Below, one piece after another: positions 50,729 through 59,393 of a stretch of 64,000 nucleotides of DNA. The stretch is taken from the NCBI RefSeq assembly GCF_037095755.1, contig NZ_JBAWKJ010000003.1:783325-847324 (forward strand). Direction: 5' to 3'. The DNA comes from Sphingopyxis sp. CCNWLW2. GTDB taxonomy: Bacteria; Pseudomonadota; Alphaproteobacteria; Sphingomonadales; Sphingomonadaceae. The notes below the pieces were generated by a model. It was given only the letters and a program-made list of their open reading frames with translations. It was not told where the DNA came from and made no database searches. Each line of letters starts with the position of its first letter. Position 1 is the stretch's first letter. The position numbers were made by a program, and so were the translations under genes.

Positions 50729-51238
50729 TTAGCCCTTACAGGGGCCGATGTTGGCGCTGGTGACCTGCATCTGCATTTCCAAGTCGCCGCCACCCATCGG
50801 CGACTTGCCCTTCGAGATGACAAGAACGTCGGTCTTCATGGCGCCGAGGGTTCCTGCGAGGGCGAGTTCAACCTTTTGCGCGCCTTGTGTGCATGTCCCC
50901 GCAACGTCGATCTTGCCGTCGCCGATCTGATTCTTGCTCCAGGTGCAGGCCTCGCGATAGCCTTTCGACAGCGCACCGGCGACATCCTCCTTGTCTGCCT
51001 GTTCCTGCGTGAGGCACTGTTCGGTGCCGCTGGCGGCCGCGAACTGCTTCGACATCTGGTCCTTCACATTATCGGGAACGCCCGGCATCTCGAACTTGAC
51101 CAGCTTGACGTCGGTCTTCCAGTTCCCGCCTTCGCGCTTCACCGTCCCGGTCGGCGCAGCCACCGTATCGTTGCTCTTGCCGCAGCCGCCCAACACCAGC
51201 ACTGCGTACAGCGCGGCGACCGTCAAAAACTTCTTCAT
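50729..51238 (-). CDS. DUF3617-type lipoprotein
   Basis: A 169-residue lipoprotein: signal MKKFLTVAALYAVLVLGGC with lipobox LGGC, then a mature part of the DUF3617 type. This contains GNWKTDVKLVKFEMPGVP, a CLTQEQADK block and the typical paired Cys pattern CTWSKNQ...GTCTQG, ending with SPMGGGDLEMQMQV. Members are common in sphingomonads and anchored in the periplasm; their role is unknown. ATG 51238 starts the signal peptide. Confidence 0.88.
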   Translation of the reverse strand: MKKFLTVAALYAVLVLGGCGKSNDTVAAPTGTVKREGGNWKTDVKLVKFEMPGVPDNVKDQMSKQFAAASGTEQCLTQEQADKEDVAGALSKGYREACTWSKNQIGDGKIDVAGTCTQGAQKVELALAGTLGAMKTDVLVISKGKSPMGGGDLEMQMQVTSANIGPCKG

Positions 51239-51385
51239 GCTTCGATATTCCTTCGACTGTTGCTCTTGGGTCCCCCGGGAGGTCGCAAACGCTTCACGCC
51301 CCAAGCGATTGCGAGCGGGCATGAATCAAGAATTCAACGGGATGCACCTAAGCCACGTATCGGCGCAGGCGTCGGCACACACCCT

Positions 51386-52582
51386 TTAAAGATAACGCAT
51401 CCACCATTTCGAACTTTTACGCTTGCGCGGCGCGAACCAGCGGCATGCGAACCAGCAGGGGACCGCGACCGCTACCGCGAGCAGCCAAATCCAGCCGACT
51501 CCAGGAACGCTGACAAATCCTGCATCGCCCGCCGGCCAGACCATCGACGCAAGCCGGTTGAGCAGATGCAGCATATAGAGGTGGAGGATGTAGAAAAAGA
51601 GTGGGACCGATCCGAAGGTGACGAGGATCGCGCGCACAGACCCGGCAAGCCGCTCGAACGCCACCAGCAGAATGGCGCCTGCTCCCAGCGTCAGCAAGAG
51701 GAAGTCTGCCGAGGGCGGGTATTTTGTCAGGTTGAGGAAGCTCATCGCGCTATGCACCGCATCGCTGCCGACCGACCAGGGGAGCGGCTCGCCGTAGATG
51801 TTCACGATGCGCAGCACCATGAACAAGGACAGTGCGGCTGCCCCCAGAACGATCAACCGTCGGCGACGGATCGAAGGGGCGACCTCGCCGCGGAACCACG
51901 GGCCGATCGCATAACCGAGCGCGATGACGCCGATCCATGGGAGGAGAGGGTAGGAGGTGCGCGCGGTGCCGCCCCACGGCAGCGCGATATGACCGCGCTC
52001 GTGCAGGATTGCCCAGAGGGCGTTGCCCCAGCTTCCATCCTCGAACGCGATCCCGTCGAGGAGATTATGACCGAGGATGATCGCGAGGCCGACGGCGATC
52101 AGCGCGGCGCGCGGCAGATGCAGGAGCGCCGCCAGCGTGATCATCGACAGGCCGATCGCCCAGATCACCTGCAGGAAGACGGTCGCGGGAGTGAGGTCGA
52201 AGGTCCAAGCAAAGTTGATCACCGTCCATTCCAGCGCGACGAGGAACAGCCCGCGATTGAACAGGAAGGCCGAGGCGGCGTTCGGGCTTCCCTTGGCATC
52301 GCCATAGAGGAACGCCGCGAGCCCGGTCAGCGCGACGAAGACGGGCGCGCACAGATGCGCGGCGAGCCGTGTCGCGAACAGGGCGGGCGAGGTCGCCGCG
52401 ACATCCATCGGATCGCTGACCTGTGCATGCAGGAAGAAAAACTCGCGCGTGTGATCGACCAGCATCAGCAGGATCACGAGACCGCGCAGCGCGTCGATCG
52501 ATTCGATGCGGGACCGGGAAAGGAAGGGGGCGGGCGCCGCAAGGGGGGCCGGGGGAGCGGCGGTTGACAAGGCGATATTCAT
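51386..52582 (-). CDS. DUF1624/heparan-alpha-glucosaminide N-acetyltransferase-like membrane protein
   Basis: A 398-residue protein with 10-11 transmembrane segments. The N-terminal RIESIDALRGLVILLMLVDH, then TREFFF, is the hallmark of the DUF1624/HGSNAT acyltransferase superfamily, where the His in the first helix end takes part in acyl transfer across the membrane. Other helices contain FVALTGLAAFLYGDAKG and PLFFYILHLYMLHLLNRL. Substrate unknown; sugars or cell-wall glycans are likely. The start is only 13 nt from the start of the divergent receptor. Confidence 0.85.
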   Translation of the reverse strand: MNIALSTAAPPAPLAAPAPFLSRSRIESIDALRGLVILLMLVDHTREFFFLHAQVSDPMDVAATSPALFATRLAAHLCAPVFVALTGLAAFLYGDAKGSPNAASAFLFNRGLFLVALEWTVINFAWTFDLTPATVFLQVIWAIGLSMITLAALLHLPRAALIAVGLAIILGHNLLDGIAFEDGSWGNALWAILHERGHIALPWGGTARTSYPLLPWIGVIALGYAIGPWFRGEVAPSIRRRRLIVLGAAALSLFMVLRIVNIYGEPLPWSVGSDAVHSAMSFLNLTKYPPSADFLLLTLGAGAILLVAFERLAGSVRAILVTFGSVPLFFYILHLYMLHLLNRLASMVWPAGDAGFVSVPGVGWIWLLAVAVAVPCWFACRWFAPRKRKSSKWWMRYL

Positions 52583-52595
52583 TTCGCAATGGGTA

Positions 52596-52607
52596 ATGAT
52601 ACATCAT
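52596..52607. promoter_or_regulatory. Palindrome between divergent acyltransferase and receptor starts
   Basis: ATGAT-AC-ATCAT overlaps the putative receptor start codon. On the minus strand TATGAT at this point could serve as a -10 box for the acyltransferase gene. It is a possible operator, or a sign that the receptor starts further downstream. Confidence 0.4.
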
Positions 52608-54698
52608 AACAAAATAGGCAAGCCCTTGTCCCTCTCCCAACTCGCGGCCTCGGCTGCTCTCGCCGCTGCTGCGCCCGCTACGTCAGCGCTCGTGGAAGAT
52701 TCCGGTCCTCGGGCGCCCGATGCCGAAGCGAGCGAAATCGTCGTCATCGGCACGCGAAGCGGTCGCGTTGACCGGACGCTGTCTTCGGATACCGCGACCG
52801 AGCGCATGTCGCCGTCGAGCCGGTCGCTTGAGCGCGATCTCCTGAGCGCGGCTGCAGTCTCCCGTCTTTCAGACGCGCTCGAACTGGTGAGTGGGGTCAG
52901 CAACCAGAATAACCGCGGTGGCTTTCTCGACAATTTCGCGATCCGCGGATTTCTGGGTACACCCGATGGCGGCGCCGAATATTATGTCGACGGCTTCCTC
53001 GCCAACCGCGGGATGGGGCCGCCGCGCGACCCGGCAACGGCCGAGCGCATCGAGGTGCTCAAAGGGCCGGCGGGCGCTCTGTTCGGCGACATCGATCCGG
53101 CAGGCCGCGTCAACATCGTCTCGAAGACGCCGCGCTTCGTGCCGTCGGCCAGCGCGATCCTCACCTATGGCTCGTTCGATACCAGGCGGATCGAACTCGA
53201 CGTGACCGGACCGCTGTCGGACCAGCTTGCCGCGCGGATCGTGGTGGCGACCGAGGACAGCGACGGCTGGCGCGATCATGTCACGCTGAAGCGGCGCGTC
53301 GTGGCGCCGTCGCTGACCTGGGAGCCGGCTGCGGGCATCCGGCTGACCTATGTGGGCGAGATCACCCATTTCGATGCGCCCTTCGATCGCGGCATCCCGG
53401 CGCTGAACGGCGACGCCAATGCGCTCCCGGCCTCGCGCTACTACGGCGAGCCCGGCGACGGTACGACGCGCTTTCGTAACAACCGGCACCAGCTCACCGG
53501 CCTTACCCACCTCGGCAGCGGCTGGGCGCTGAATGGCGGCATCGCGTGGCGCACGGGATCGCTCAAGGGCTTTTCGTCCGACCAGTCGCGTCTTGTCGAC
53601 GGGCGGACCTTGTGGCGCCAGCGGCGCCAGCGCGACTTCGTCGTCGACGATCTCTCGGCGCGCATCGAAATTGCCGGTGAACTTGGTCGCCATCGCCTGA
53701 GCTTCGGCGCGAAAGGCTATCGTCTCGACTATCAGGAACATTGGCTGCGCCGCAATCCGTCGGCGGAAAACCCGCACAGCATCGATATCTTCGATCCCGT
53801 TTACGGCAGCAGCGCCGCGCCGCTGCTGCCCTTCACCCAGAACCACGAGCGCCGCTGGTCGGGGACCCTCTATCTGCAGGATATGTGGGACGCGACCGAT
53901 CGGTTGACGCTGTCGGGCGGGGTCCGTTTCGATGCTTATCGCCAGCGCATATTGAACGAGCGGACGGGCGCGATCGCCCAGGCGGTCGGCGAGCCGCTCA
54001 ACTTCCGCATCGGCGGCCGTTATCGGGTGAACGACGTCTTTGCCCTCCATGCTAATTGGGGCGAAAGCTATATTCTGAATTCGGGCACCAGCCGGGAACT
54101 CGAGAGCTTCGCGCCCGAACGCGGCAAGGGATATGAATTGGGCATCACCGCGGCATGGCCGGGTATCGATGTGGCGGCGACCTGGTTCGACATTTCGAAA
54201 TCGGGGATTTTGACGAACGATCCCGTCGATCACAATTATCTGGCGCCGGTTGGCCGGCTCACCAGTCGCGGCATCGAACTCGACGCGGCGATCAAGCTCG
54301 GCGGCCGCTGGCAGATCGTGGCAAATTATGCCTGGACGAAGGCGCGGGCCGACGATGCGGCCTTCGCGACCGACGCGGTGCTGAATGTGCCGGAACATGC
54401 AGGGTCGATGTTCGTGTCGGCGCGTTTTGCGGGCGCCAAGGATCGCGACCTGACGCTGAGCGCCGGCATTGCCTATATCGGCCCGCGGGCAGGGGCGATC
54501 GAAACGAGCGGCCTTGTCCTGCCGGGATATCTGAAGGCGAAGCTCGGCGCTGATTACCGCCTGTCGAGGTACGCCTCGGTCCGGCTCGCTGCCGACAATC
54601 TGTTCGATGCGCGTTATGCGCAAAGCTCTTACAGTCCGGTCTGGATATTTCCCGGCGCGCCGCGGACGGTGAAAGCTTCGCTCGAACTTCGATACTGA
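52596..54698 (+). CDS. TonB-dependent siderophore-type receptor
   Basis: A receptor of about 700 residues. After a short export signal, EIVVIGTRSGRVDRTL provides the TonB box region. The plug has the siderophore-receptor pattern DALELVSGVSNQNNRGG, FAIRGFLGTPDGGAEYYVDG and RIEVLKGPAGALFGDIDPAG with VNIVSKTP. The barrel ends APRTVKASLELRY with the terminal aromatic. This branch (FhuA/FpvA-like) imports ferric siderophores. The start is uncertain: ATG 52596 lacks a good ribosome site, while TTG at about 52626 would give a signal MSLSQLAASAALAAAAPATS. Confidence 0.9.
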   Translation: MIHHNKIGKPLSLSQLAASAALAAAAPATSALVEDSGPRAPDAEASEIVVIGTRSGRVDRTLSSDTATERMSPSSRSLERDLLSAAAVSRLSDALELVSGVSNQNNRGGFLDNFAIRGFLGTPDGGAEYYVDGFLANRGMGPPRDPATAERIEVLKGPAGALFGDIDPAGRVNIVSKTPRFVPSASAILTYGSFDTRRIELDVTGPLSDQLAARIVVATEDSDGWRDHVTLKRRVVAPSLTWEPAAGIRLTYVGEITHFDAPFDRGIPALNGDANALPASRYYGEPGDGTTRFRNNRHQLTGLTHLGSGWALNGGIAWRTGSLKGFSSDQSRLVDGRTLWRQRRQRDFVVDDLSARIEIAGELGRHRLSFGAKGYRLDYQEHWLRRNPSAENPHSIDIFDPVYGSSAAPLLPFTQNHERRWSGTLYLQDMWDATDRLTLSGGVRFDAYRQRILNERTGAIAQAVGEPLNFRIGGRYRVNDVFALHANWGESYILNSGTSRELESFAPERGKGYELGITAAWPGIDVAATWFDISKSGILTNDPVDHNYLAPVGRLTSRGIELDAAIKLGGRWQIVANYAWTKARADDAAFATDAVLNVPEHAGSMFVSARFAGAKDRDLTLSAGIAYIGPRAGAIETSGLVLPGYLKAKLGADYRLSRYASVRLAADNLFDARYAQSSYSPVWIFPGAPRTVKASLELRY

Positions 54699-54759
54699 AC
54701 AGCCGGTGGCCCGGCATAAGCCGGCCCCCCCCCTGCGTCCTTGACCGTCTGGACGGCGC

Positions 54760-55170
54760 TCATTTGTCGGCAGCGCAAGGGAAGCTATCGGCCAGCCCCT
54801 CGATCACCAGCGTCGATGCGTTCCCTTTGAGCCGCTCCGGCGGAACAGTGCGAAGATATGCGTAGACGCGATCGGTAAGCTCATGGGGAAGGATCGATCC
54901 CGCCCCGCACCAGCTACTCGCGCTCGTCGCATCCGCTACGCCGGCTATGTAGGCGGCGCCTTTGGCTGCTGCCTTGGTATCGTCAGCGTAGCCTGCCAAA
55001 GCGCCCGAATCCGGCCGTCTTTCCAGCGCGCTGATAAGTTCGCTTCCGCTGACGCTCCAGGTCCGAACCACATCATTTGGGCCGGTTTTTGCCGAAGAAA
55101 CCTCAGCATGGAAAGCTGAAGACAGAAAAGCCGCAAGGACCAGCGCCAGGCATGAAAATGTTGCTTTCAT
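54760..55170 (-). CDS. Rap1a/Tai-like exported protein
   Basis: A 136-residue protein with a signal peptide (about residues 1-26). The mature part fits the Rap1a/Tai fold: AAAKGAAYIAGVADATSASS, WCGAGSILPHEL, a VYAYLRTVPPERL helix and a terminal FPCAADK whose Cys pairs with the earlier one. Founders of the family are immunity proteins against type VI amidase effectors, but many stand-alone members have unknown roles. No effector gene is nearby, so immunity is not implied. GGAGTAAGAAG precedes ATG 55170. Confidence 0.78.
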   Translation of the reverse strand: MKATFSCLALVLAAFLSSAFHAEVSSAKTGPNDVVRTWSVSGSELISALERRPDSGALAGYADDTKAAAKGAAYIAGVADATSASSWCGAGSILPHELTDRVYAYLRTVPPERLKGNASTLVIEGLADSFPCAADK

Positions 55171-55221
55171 CTTCTTACTCCATCGATCGGGCAGCGGCAG
55201 ATTGAACGCGTCCCTTGTCAT

Positions 55222-56043
55222 TCAGCCCCCGCAGCCGCCGCACCCGCCGCATCCACCCCCGCCGCCGCCACAGCCGCCGCCGCCATCGCTCGAGCCGTTG
55301 CTGTCGGTACGCATCTGATGAAAATCGGTGAGGTTCGAACCAGCGAGCACGGCGGTGCCGAAAAGCGCCACGGCAAGGGGAATTTCATCCGGCATCGGGG
55401 CGCGGCGGAGACGCTCGGCACGCGCTTGTGCGTCCTTGATCGTCGCGATGCCGTTCCGGGTTCGCTTTTCCAGCGTGAACCAGCGCAGCAGCGTGAGAAA
55501 GGCGGTCAGAATCATCAACGCCGTCAGAAAGCCGGTCGGATGATCGAGTGCGTTGCCGTAGCGCCAGCGCGACAGGCCAAGCGCGATGAGGAGCAGATAG
55601 GGCAGCGTCTGGCAAAGGCGGATCAGGATAACACGCGGCCGCCGCATGAGCAGCCCCTCGGCGATCAGGCTTTTGCGGACGTTCTCGGCGCTGGCGCGAA
55701 GCGCATGGTCGATCGCGCTCCAGTCGGTCGGCGAGGGGAGGGCAAGGATCGCCGCTTCACCGGGGCCGTGTAGGCCATTCGTGCCCTGGATTGCGACTTT
55801 TCGGTCCGCTGTTATCGCGATCGCATCTGCGGTCATAAGCCGCGTCGCGACAAGCTCGGCATAACGCTCGCGCCCGCCTGCCAGATAGGCGACCTGTTCG
55901 TCCGGGAGAGATCGGGCTTCCCGGCCGCGGGCGCGGAGAGAATGCGGAATGGCAAAGCCGAGATAGATGACGGCCATGAGAAGCATGGCATAAAGCGCGA
56001 GGAACTCGCTGCCGCTCCAGCTTGCGTGGCTGAACATTGTCAT
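55222..56043 (-). CDS. TIGR04222-type membrane protein with Gly/Cys tail
   Basis: A 273-residue protein with an N-terminal transmembrane segment, a soluble stretch with LPDEQVAYLAGGRERYAE and ADRKVAIQG, and two further helices in the middle. The tail is striking: after SNGSSDGGG it consists almost only of Gly with five Cys spaced by GG or G runs. This is the usual design of TIGR04222 proteins, whose role is unknown. ATG 56043 overlaps the upstream glycine-rich-domain gene by 4 bp, so the two products probably act together in the envelope. Confidence 0.85.
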   Translation of the reverse strand: MTMFSHASWSGSEFLALYAMLLMAVIYLGFAIPHSLRARGREARSLPDEQVAYLAGGRERYAELVATRLMTADAIAITADRKVAIQGTNGLHGPGEAAILALPSPTDWSAIDHALRASAENVRKSLIAEGLLMRRPRVILIRLCQTLPYLLLIALGLSRWRYGNALDHPTGFLTALMILTAFLTLLRWFTLEKRTRNGIATIKDAQARAERLRRAPMPDEIPLAVALFGTAVLAGSNLTDFHQMRTDSNGSSDGGGGCGGGGGGCGGCGGCGG

Positions 56044-56624
56044 AAGACGACACTCCCGAACCATAGGCCAACACCGACGAGAAGGCAGGCTGCAATGATG
56101 GATGCCCCGCGGAGCGCGCTTCGCGGCAGCACGACCCCATCGCGCGGATGGACGCGGCGCGCGCGGGGATCGTCGATCAGACGCCGCGCCGCATCGGGCC
56201 AGATATCGTCCGGCGGCGGCGCGCCGAAAACCTGTTCGTATCGATGCAGCGTCCGGGCATATTGGTCGAAGAAGCGGGAGCGTTCATCGCTGCCGCCGGC
56301 GGTTGGGCCGTGGTGCAAGGGACGGCCGAGCACCTTGGGGCAAAATCGCTCCCAATAGTCGCGCGTATAGGTGAGGTGAAGGTGCCAGACCTGATCGACG
56401 GCGTCGGAAGGCGTCAGCTCGGCGTCGCTCGTAGCGGCGAGGAAGCAGAAACACCGATACTCGTCGAACACGCGTGCGGCGTATGCTTCGGCCCAGCCAT
56501 TCTCGCGCACGAGGCGCGCCGTGAACGTCAGATCCGCTTTCTCGGGGCCGACCTCATAGGACCGAAGCGCGTGCCACACCGGATGGTCCGGGCTGATCGG
56601 TCGGGCGTGATCCGGCGCTGGCAT
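56040..56624 (-). CDS. Glycine-rich domain (GRDP-like) protein
   Basis: A 194-residue protein. The cytoplasmic part has EYRCFCFLAATSDAELTPSD broken by AVDQVWHLHLTYTRDYW and LGRPLHHGPTAGG, typical of the glycine-rich-domain protein-like family first noted in plants and found in bacteria next to TIGR04222 genes. One C-terminal membrane helix (about residues 172-192) anchors it. Function unknown. It is the first gene of the pair; ATG 56624 fits the start of the domain region. Confidence 0.82.
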   Translation of the reverse strand: MPAPDHARPISPDHPVWHALRSYEVGPEKADLTFTARLVRENGWAEAYAARVFDEYRCFCFLAATSDAELTPSDAVDQVWHLHLTYTRDYWERFCPKVLGRPLHHGPTAGGSDERSRFFDQYARTLHRYEQVFGAPPPDDIWPDAARRLIDDPRARRVHPRDGVVLPRSALRGASIIAACLLVGVGLWFGSVVL

Positions 56625-56752
56625 CAGAACTGAAATATATCATGGGCTTGCGCGTGCATAAAGCGAATTTGGAAGGACGGCGCGAGCGGGACCAGTCGCC
56701 CGCGCCGTCCGGCCGGTGCCGCGCATGGTGGGGGTAGCGCGACATCGATCGA

Positions 56753-57034
56753 TCAATCTATATGTCGTCCCCGATATCGCTGGAGCTTGGTGATGCGAAG
56801 CCCGGGAAGTCCGGAGCGATCGAGCGAGCGCCGCCACGAGCCGATTTCTTCATTGCTGAGCCTGTATCTGTCGCACGCCTCCTCGAGACTGAGCAATCCG
56901 CCGTCGATCGCAGCCAGGACCTCGGCCTTTCGGCGGCTGACCCAATAGGTCGTGCCGGACGACGGCAGATCGTCGATCGTCAATGGCCCGAGAGGACCCA
57001 TGACCGCCGTCGGCCTCGTATCATATTCGAGCAC
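56753..57034 (-). CDS. SciP-like (DUF1153) regulator, diverged paralog
   Basis: A 93-residue protein of the DUF1153 family. The prototype, SciP, binds CtrA and blocks transcription of cell-cycle genes in alphaproteobacteria. The core is clear: AVMGPLGPLTIDDLPSSGT, YWVSRRKAEVLAAIDGGLL, SLEEACDRYRLSNEE and a final SGLPGLRITKLQRY. GTG 57034 with GGAGAG at perfect spacing gives the normal family length; the longer frame to 57094 needs a TTG. Its C-terminal half differs from canonical SciP (shorter tail, IGSWRRSLDR), so it may be a second, specialised copy. Confidence 0.85.
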   Translation of the reverse strand: MLEYDTRPTAVMGPLGPLTIDDLPSSGTTYWVSRRKAEVLAAIDGGLLSLEEACDRYRLSNEEIGSWRRSLDRSGLPGLRITKLQRYRGRHID

Positions 57035-57230
57035 GCGAACTCTCCGATCGCGCGGCTTTCGCCGCTTAGTGCCCCCCAACGGAAGTCTGCTCAAAATGCC
57101 TTAACAAATTCTTTCGGTGACGCGATCTGATCGCCTGCGGCGCGGAGCAATGTCCACCGCGCCACAGCCGGCGCCAGGAGCAGATTGAAACCTTCCGGAC
57201 GACCCAAGGCTCCATCTTAGCCAAGGCCTT

Positions 57231-57743
57231 TTACGCGTGCTTGACGTTGGCGGCCACCAATTGCCTGAAGTCGTCGATCTGTGCTGGCGTGAGGACGCGC
57301 TTAGGCAGCATGTTAAACACGCGCGCGCCTTGATAAAGGAGGATCACCTTGCTGTCTTCCGTCCATTTGAGATAGTCGTTCCAAGGAACATTCCAGTCGC
57401 CCTGCTGTGCCTTGCTCCTAAAACCTTCCTCAGACCATGAAACCGTCATCGGGTGCTGAAGACTTTTCTGGTCTGCATAGGCCTTGCGAGCAAACACGGC
57501 AGCGCCCAAATAATATTGGTAGAGCGGTATTGTGACCACCACCGCCACGCACATGAAGAAGAGTGCAATGAAAGGCGCATCGGGGAATCGCAGCGCCAAC
57601 GTGAAGAGCGAGCCAAGCAGCAAAGCAACGAACATCAGCCAGCAAACGAGCGCCCAGCGCGAGGTTGAATATTTCAGTATGAACAGCTTGTTGGCAGCAA
57701 CATAGTCGTCGGCGGTCAAAGTGAAGGTGACGCTGCGGCTCAT
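57231..57743 (-). CDS. YcxB-like membrane protein
   Basis: A 170-residue protein with two adjacent transmembrane helices (about residues 33-80) and a C-terminal cytoplasmic domain with SWSEEGFRSKAQQGDWNVPW and KVILLYQGARVFNMLPKR, the pattern of the YcxB-like family. Function unknown. ATG 57743 is preceded by GAGAG; a start three codons earlier is possible. It has no close partner; the next gene upstream is 426 nt away. Confidence 0.82.
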   Translation of the reverse strand: MSRSVTFTLTADDYVAANKLFILKYSTSRWALVCWLMFVALLLGSLFTLALRFPDAPFIALFFMCVAVVVTIPLYQYYLGAAVFARKAYADQKSLQHPMTVSWSEEGFRSKAQQGDWNVPWNDYLKWTEDSKVILLYQGARVFNMLPKRVLTPAQIDDFRQLVAANVKHA

Positions 57744-58169
57744 ATCTCTCATTGCCTATCTGGTAAGTTTCCATACCTGTCGCATAATTCCCCAAACCTG
57801 CGATACATTTGCTGTCGCACTATGTCCGGTTTGCAGCACCGCGATCAAGCCAATGAACCTCTTCAATCGCTCGAATGCAGCCGTAGGGGCTCGGCCCGTT
57901 ATCCAACGTCTGCTTGTCGCGATTTGCCGCCGGAAGCGGACAGGCTGCTAACGGCCAGAATTTGCCATCCTGCCATCAGGAGCCGCGTATCTACGAAGGT
58001 CGGATGACGTTCAAAGGCTTTTGCCGAAGGGCCTCTTCGACGAAGACCTCGCCGGTGCAGTGCATCAGGACGATAACAGGACACAATGTTGTACCTGGCG
58101 GATTCTCATCAGCCGGCCCAACATCGGCTGCGATGTCAATCCGAAGCTGATTTCGGGTCGCGAGATCAA
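57744..58169. other. Unassigned region between the YcxB-like and MFS genes
   Basis: 426 nt. Both flanking genes are on the minus strand, so this holds the YcxB promoter and MFS 3' region. Minus-strand frames near 57,900-58,080 read AVSSLSASGGKSRQAD and a short stretch LRIDIAADVGPADENPPG, but none has a start, ribosome site or recognised family. I see nothing firm in it. Confidence 0.35.
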
Positions 58170-59369
58170 TCAGCTGATCCCCGGCGCCTTGGCGCGGGGC
58201 ATTGCGAACAGCGCCATAAATGCCACGCCCAGCAGGATCGCGAAGCAGCTCCAAGTCCAGACGTAACTTCCAGTACTATCAAAAATCATGCCCGCCATAA
58301 GGGGAAACGCCATCGCCACCGGAGTCATGGCGGCGCGCGACCAGCCAAGAGCACGACCGTAGCCCGACAGACCAAACAGTCCGGCTATGCTTGCGCTCCA
58401 TACAGGGAGCATGGCGCCTATTCCGAAACCGAAAACAGCTACCGCCATAAGCATGGTCGTAAAGCCGGGGGCGAGGGCAAGAAAGACCATTCCACTGAAT
58501 TGCAGGGCCACTCCGATGCGCAGGGCGGTGACATGGCTAAGTCGATCGATCGAGAATCCGATGAGGATTTTGCCAACGACGGCACAGCCGCCAATCACGG
58601 AGAGGAGAAGCGACCCTTGCCCCGTGGTGAGGCCGCGCGTGCCCGCAAAAGTCACGAGCGAGACCATCGTGCCAGTATTGACGCCAGTCATGACTCCAGT
58701 GACAAAGCTGAGAATCCAGAAGCCGCGATGTCGAAACAGGTCGGCGAGGGGCATACGTGCATCTTGCCCGCGGGGAGCCGTTCCGGTGCGTTCGGCGGGC
58801 GGGAAATCGTCGGGGAGCCGAGCGAGTAACCAGACTGCGGGCAGCAACGCCAACATAGCGCCGGCGTAAATCACAAAGGTTGCGCGCCATCCTTCTTGGC
58901 GGATCAACATGTCCGTCAGCGGCGGGAAGAGAATGGCGGCGACCGATGCGCCGAGCACCGACAATCCCAAGGCGAGCCCGCGCCGCCGGTTGAACCAGTG
59001 GGAGACGAGGTAACTCGTGCACACGACACCGATGCAGACGTCCGCCATCGCGATGAGCGTGCCGAAAAGAATGACAATCTGCCAAATCCCCGTGGAGACA
59101 CTTACCAGCAGGAAACCGAGCGCGGTGCCGACGATGCCGACGCTAGCGACCGAGCGAATGCCCCACCGGTCGAGCGCCATTCCGACAGGCGCGGAGCCAA
59201 GATTGCCGACGATGCCGACCATCGTGAAGCCGACGTTGATCACCGTGATCGGCGCGCCAAAATCCTTCGCAAAGGCCACCGCATAATTGCCATAGGCATA
59301 ATAGACGGGACCCGCGCCCATCATGATCATGACCGAACATAGCAGGACTACCAGCCAAGCGCGGATCAT
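58170..59369 (-). CDS. MFS transporter (OFA/monocarboxylate-like)
   Basis: A 399-residue permease with about 12 helices. MALDRWGIRSVASVG is the loop 2-3 motif, and FNRRRGLALGLSVLGASVAA with a GWR segment (QEGWRATFVIYAG) after helix 5 is typical of the monocarboxylate/oxalate-formate type branch. It probably imports an organic acid. GGGAGA precedes ATG 59369. It is 24 nt after the TonB receptor gene in the same direction, so outer- and inner-membrane transport appear coupled in one operon. Confidence 0.9.
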   Translation of the reverse strand: MIRAWLVVLLCSVMIMMGAGPVYYAYGNYAVAFAKDFGAPITVINVGFTMVGIVGNLGSAPVGMALDRWGIRSVASVGIVGTALGFLLVSVSTGIWQIVILFGTLIAMADVCIGVVCTSYLVSHWFNRRRGLALGLSVLGASVAAILFPPLTDMLIRQEGWRATFVIYAGAMLALLPAVWLLARLPDDFPPAERTGTAPRGQDARMPLADLFRHRGFWILSFVTGVMTGVNTGTMVSLVTFAGTRGLTTGQGSLLLSVIGGCAVVGKILIGFSIDRLSHVTALRIGVALQFSGMVFLALAPGFTTMLMAVAVFGFGIGAMLPVWSASIAGLFGLSGYGRALGWSRAAMTPVAMAFPLMAGMIFDSTGSYVWTWSCFAILLGVAFMALFAMPRAKAPGIS

Positions 59370-59393
59370 GGGTTCAAATCTCCCTGACCGTCG

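Noticed and set aside
50609..52567. 652-aa plus-strand open frame
   Set aside because: It is antisense to the DUF3617 and acyltransferase genes; rich in Arg/Asp/His as expected of a GC-rich shadow frame.
52869..54623. 584-aa minus-strand open frame
   Set aside because: Antisense shadow of the siderophore-type receptor; no family features.
54760..55170. Type VI secretion immunity gene
   Set aside because: The fold resembles Rap1a/Tai, but no effector or secretion gene is nearby, so an immunity role is not supported.
57899..58084. Minus-strand frame reading AVSSLSASGGKSRQAD
   Set aside because: No ribosome site or recognised family; it looks like a non-coding spacer sequence translated by chance.
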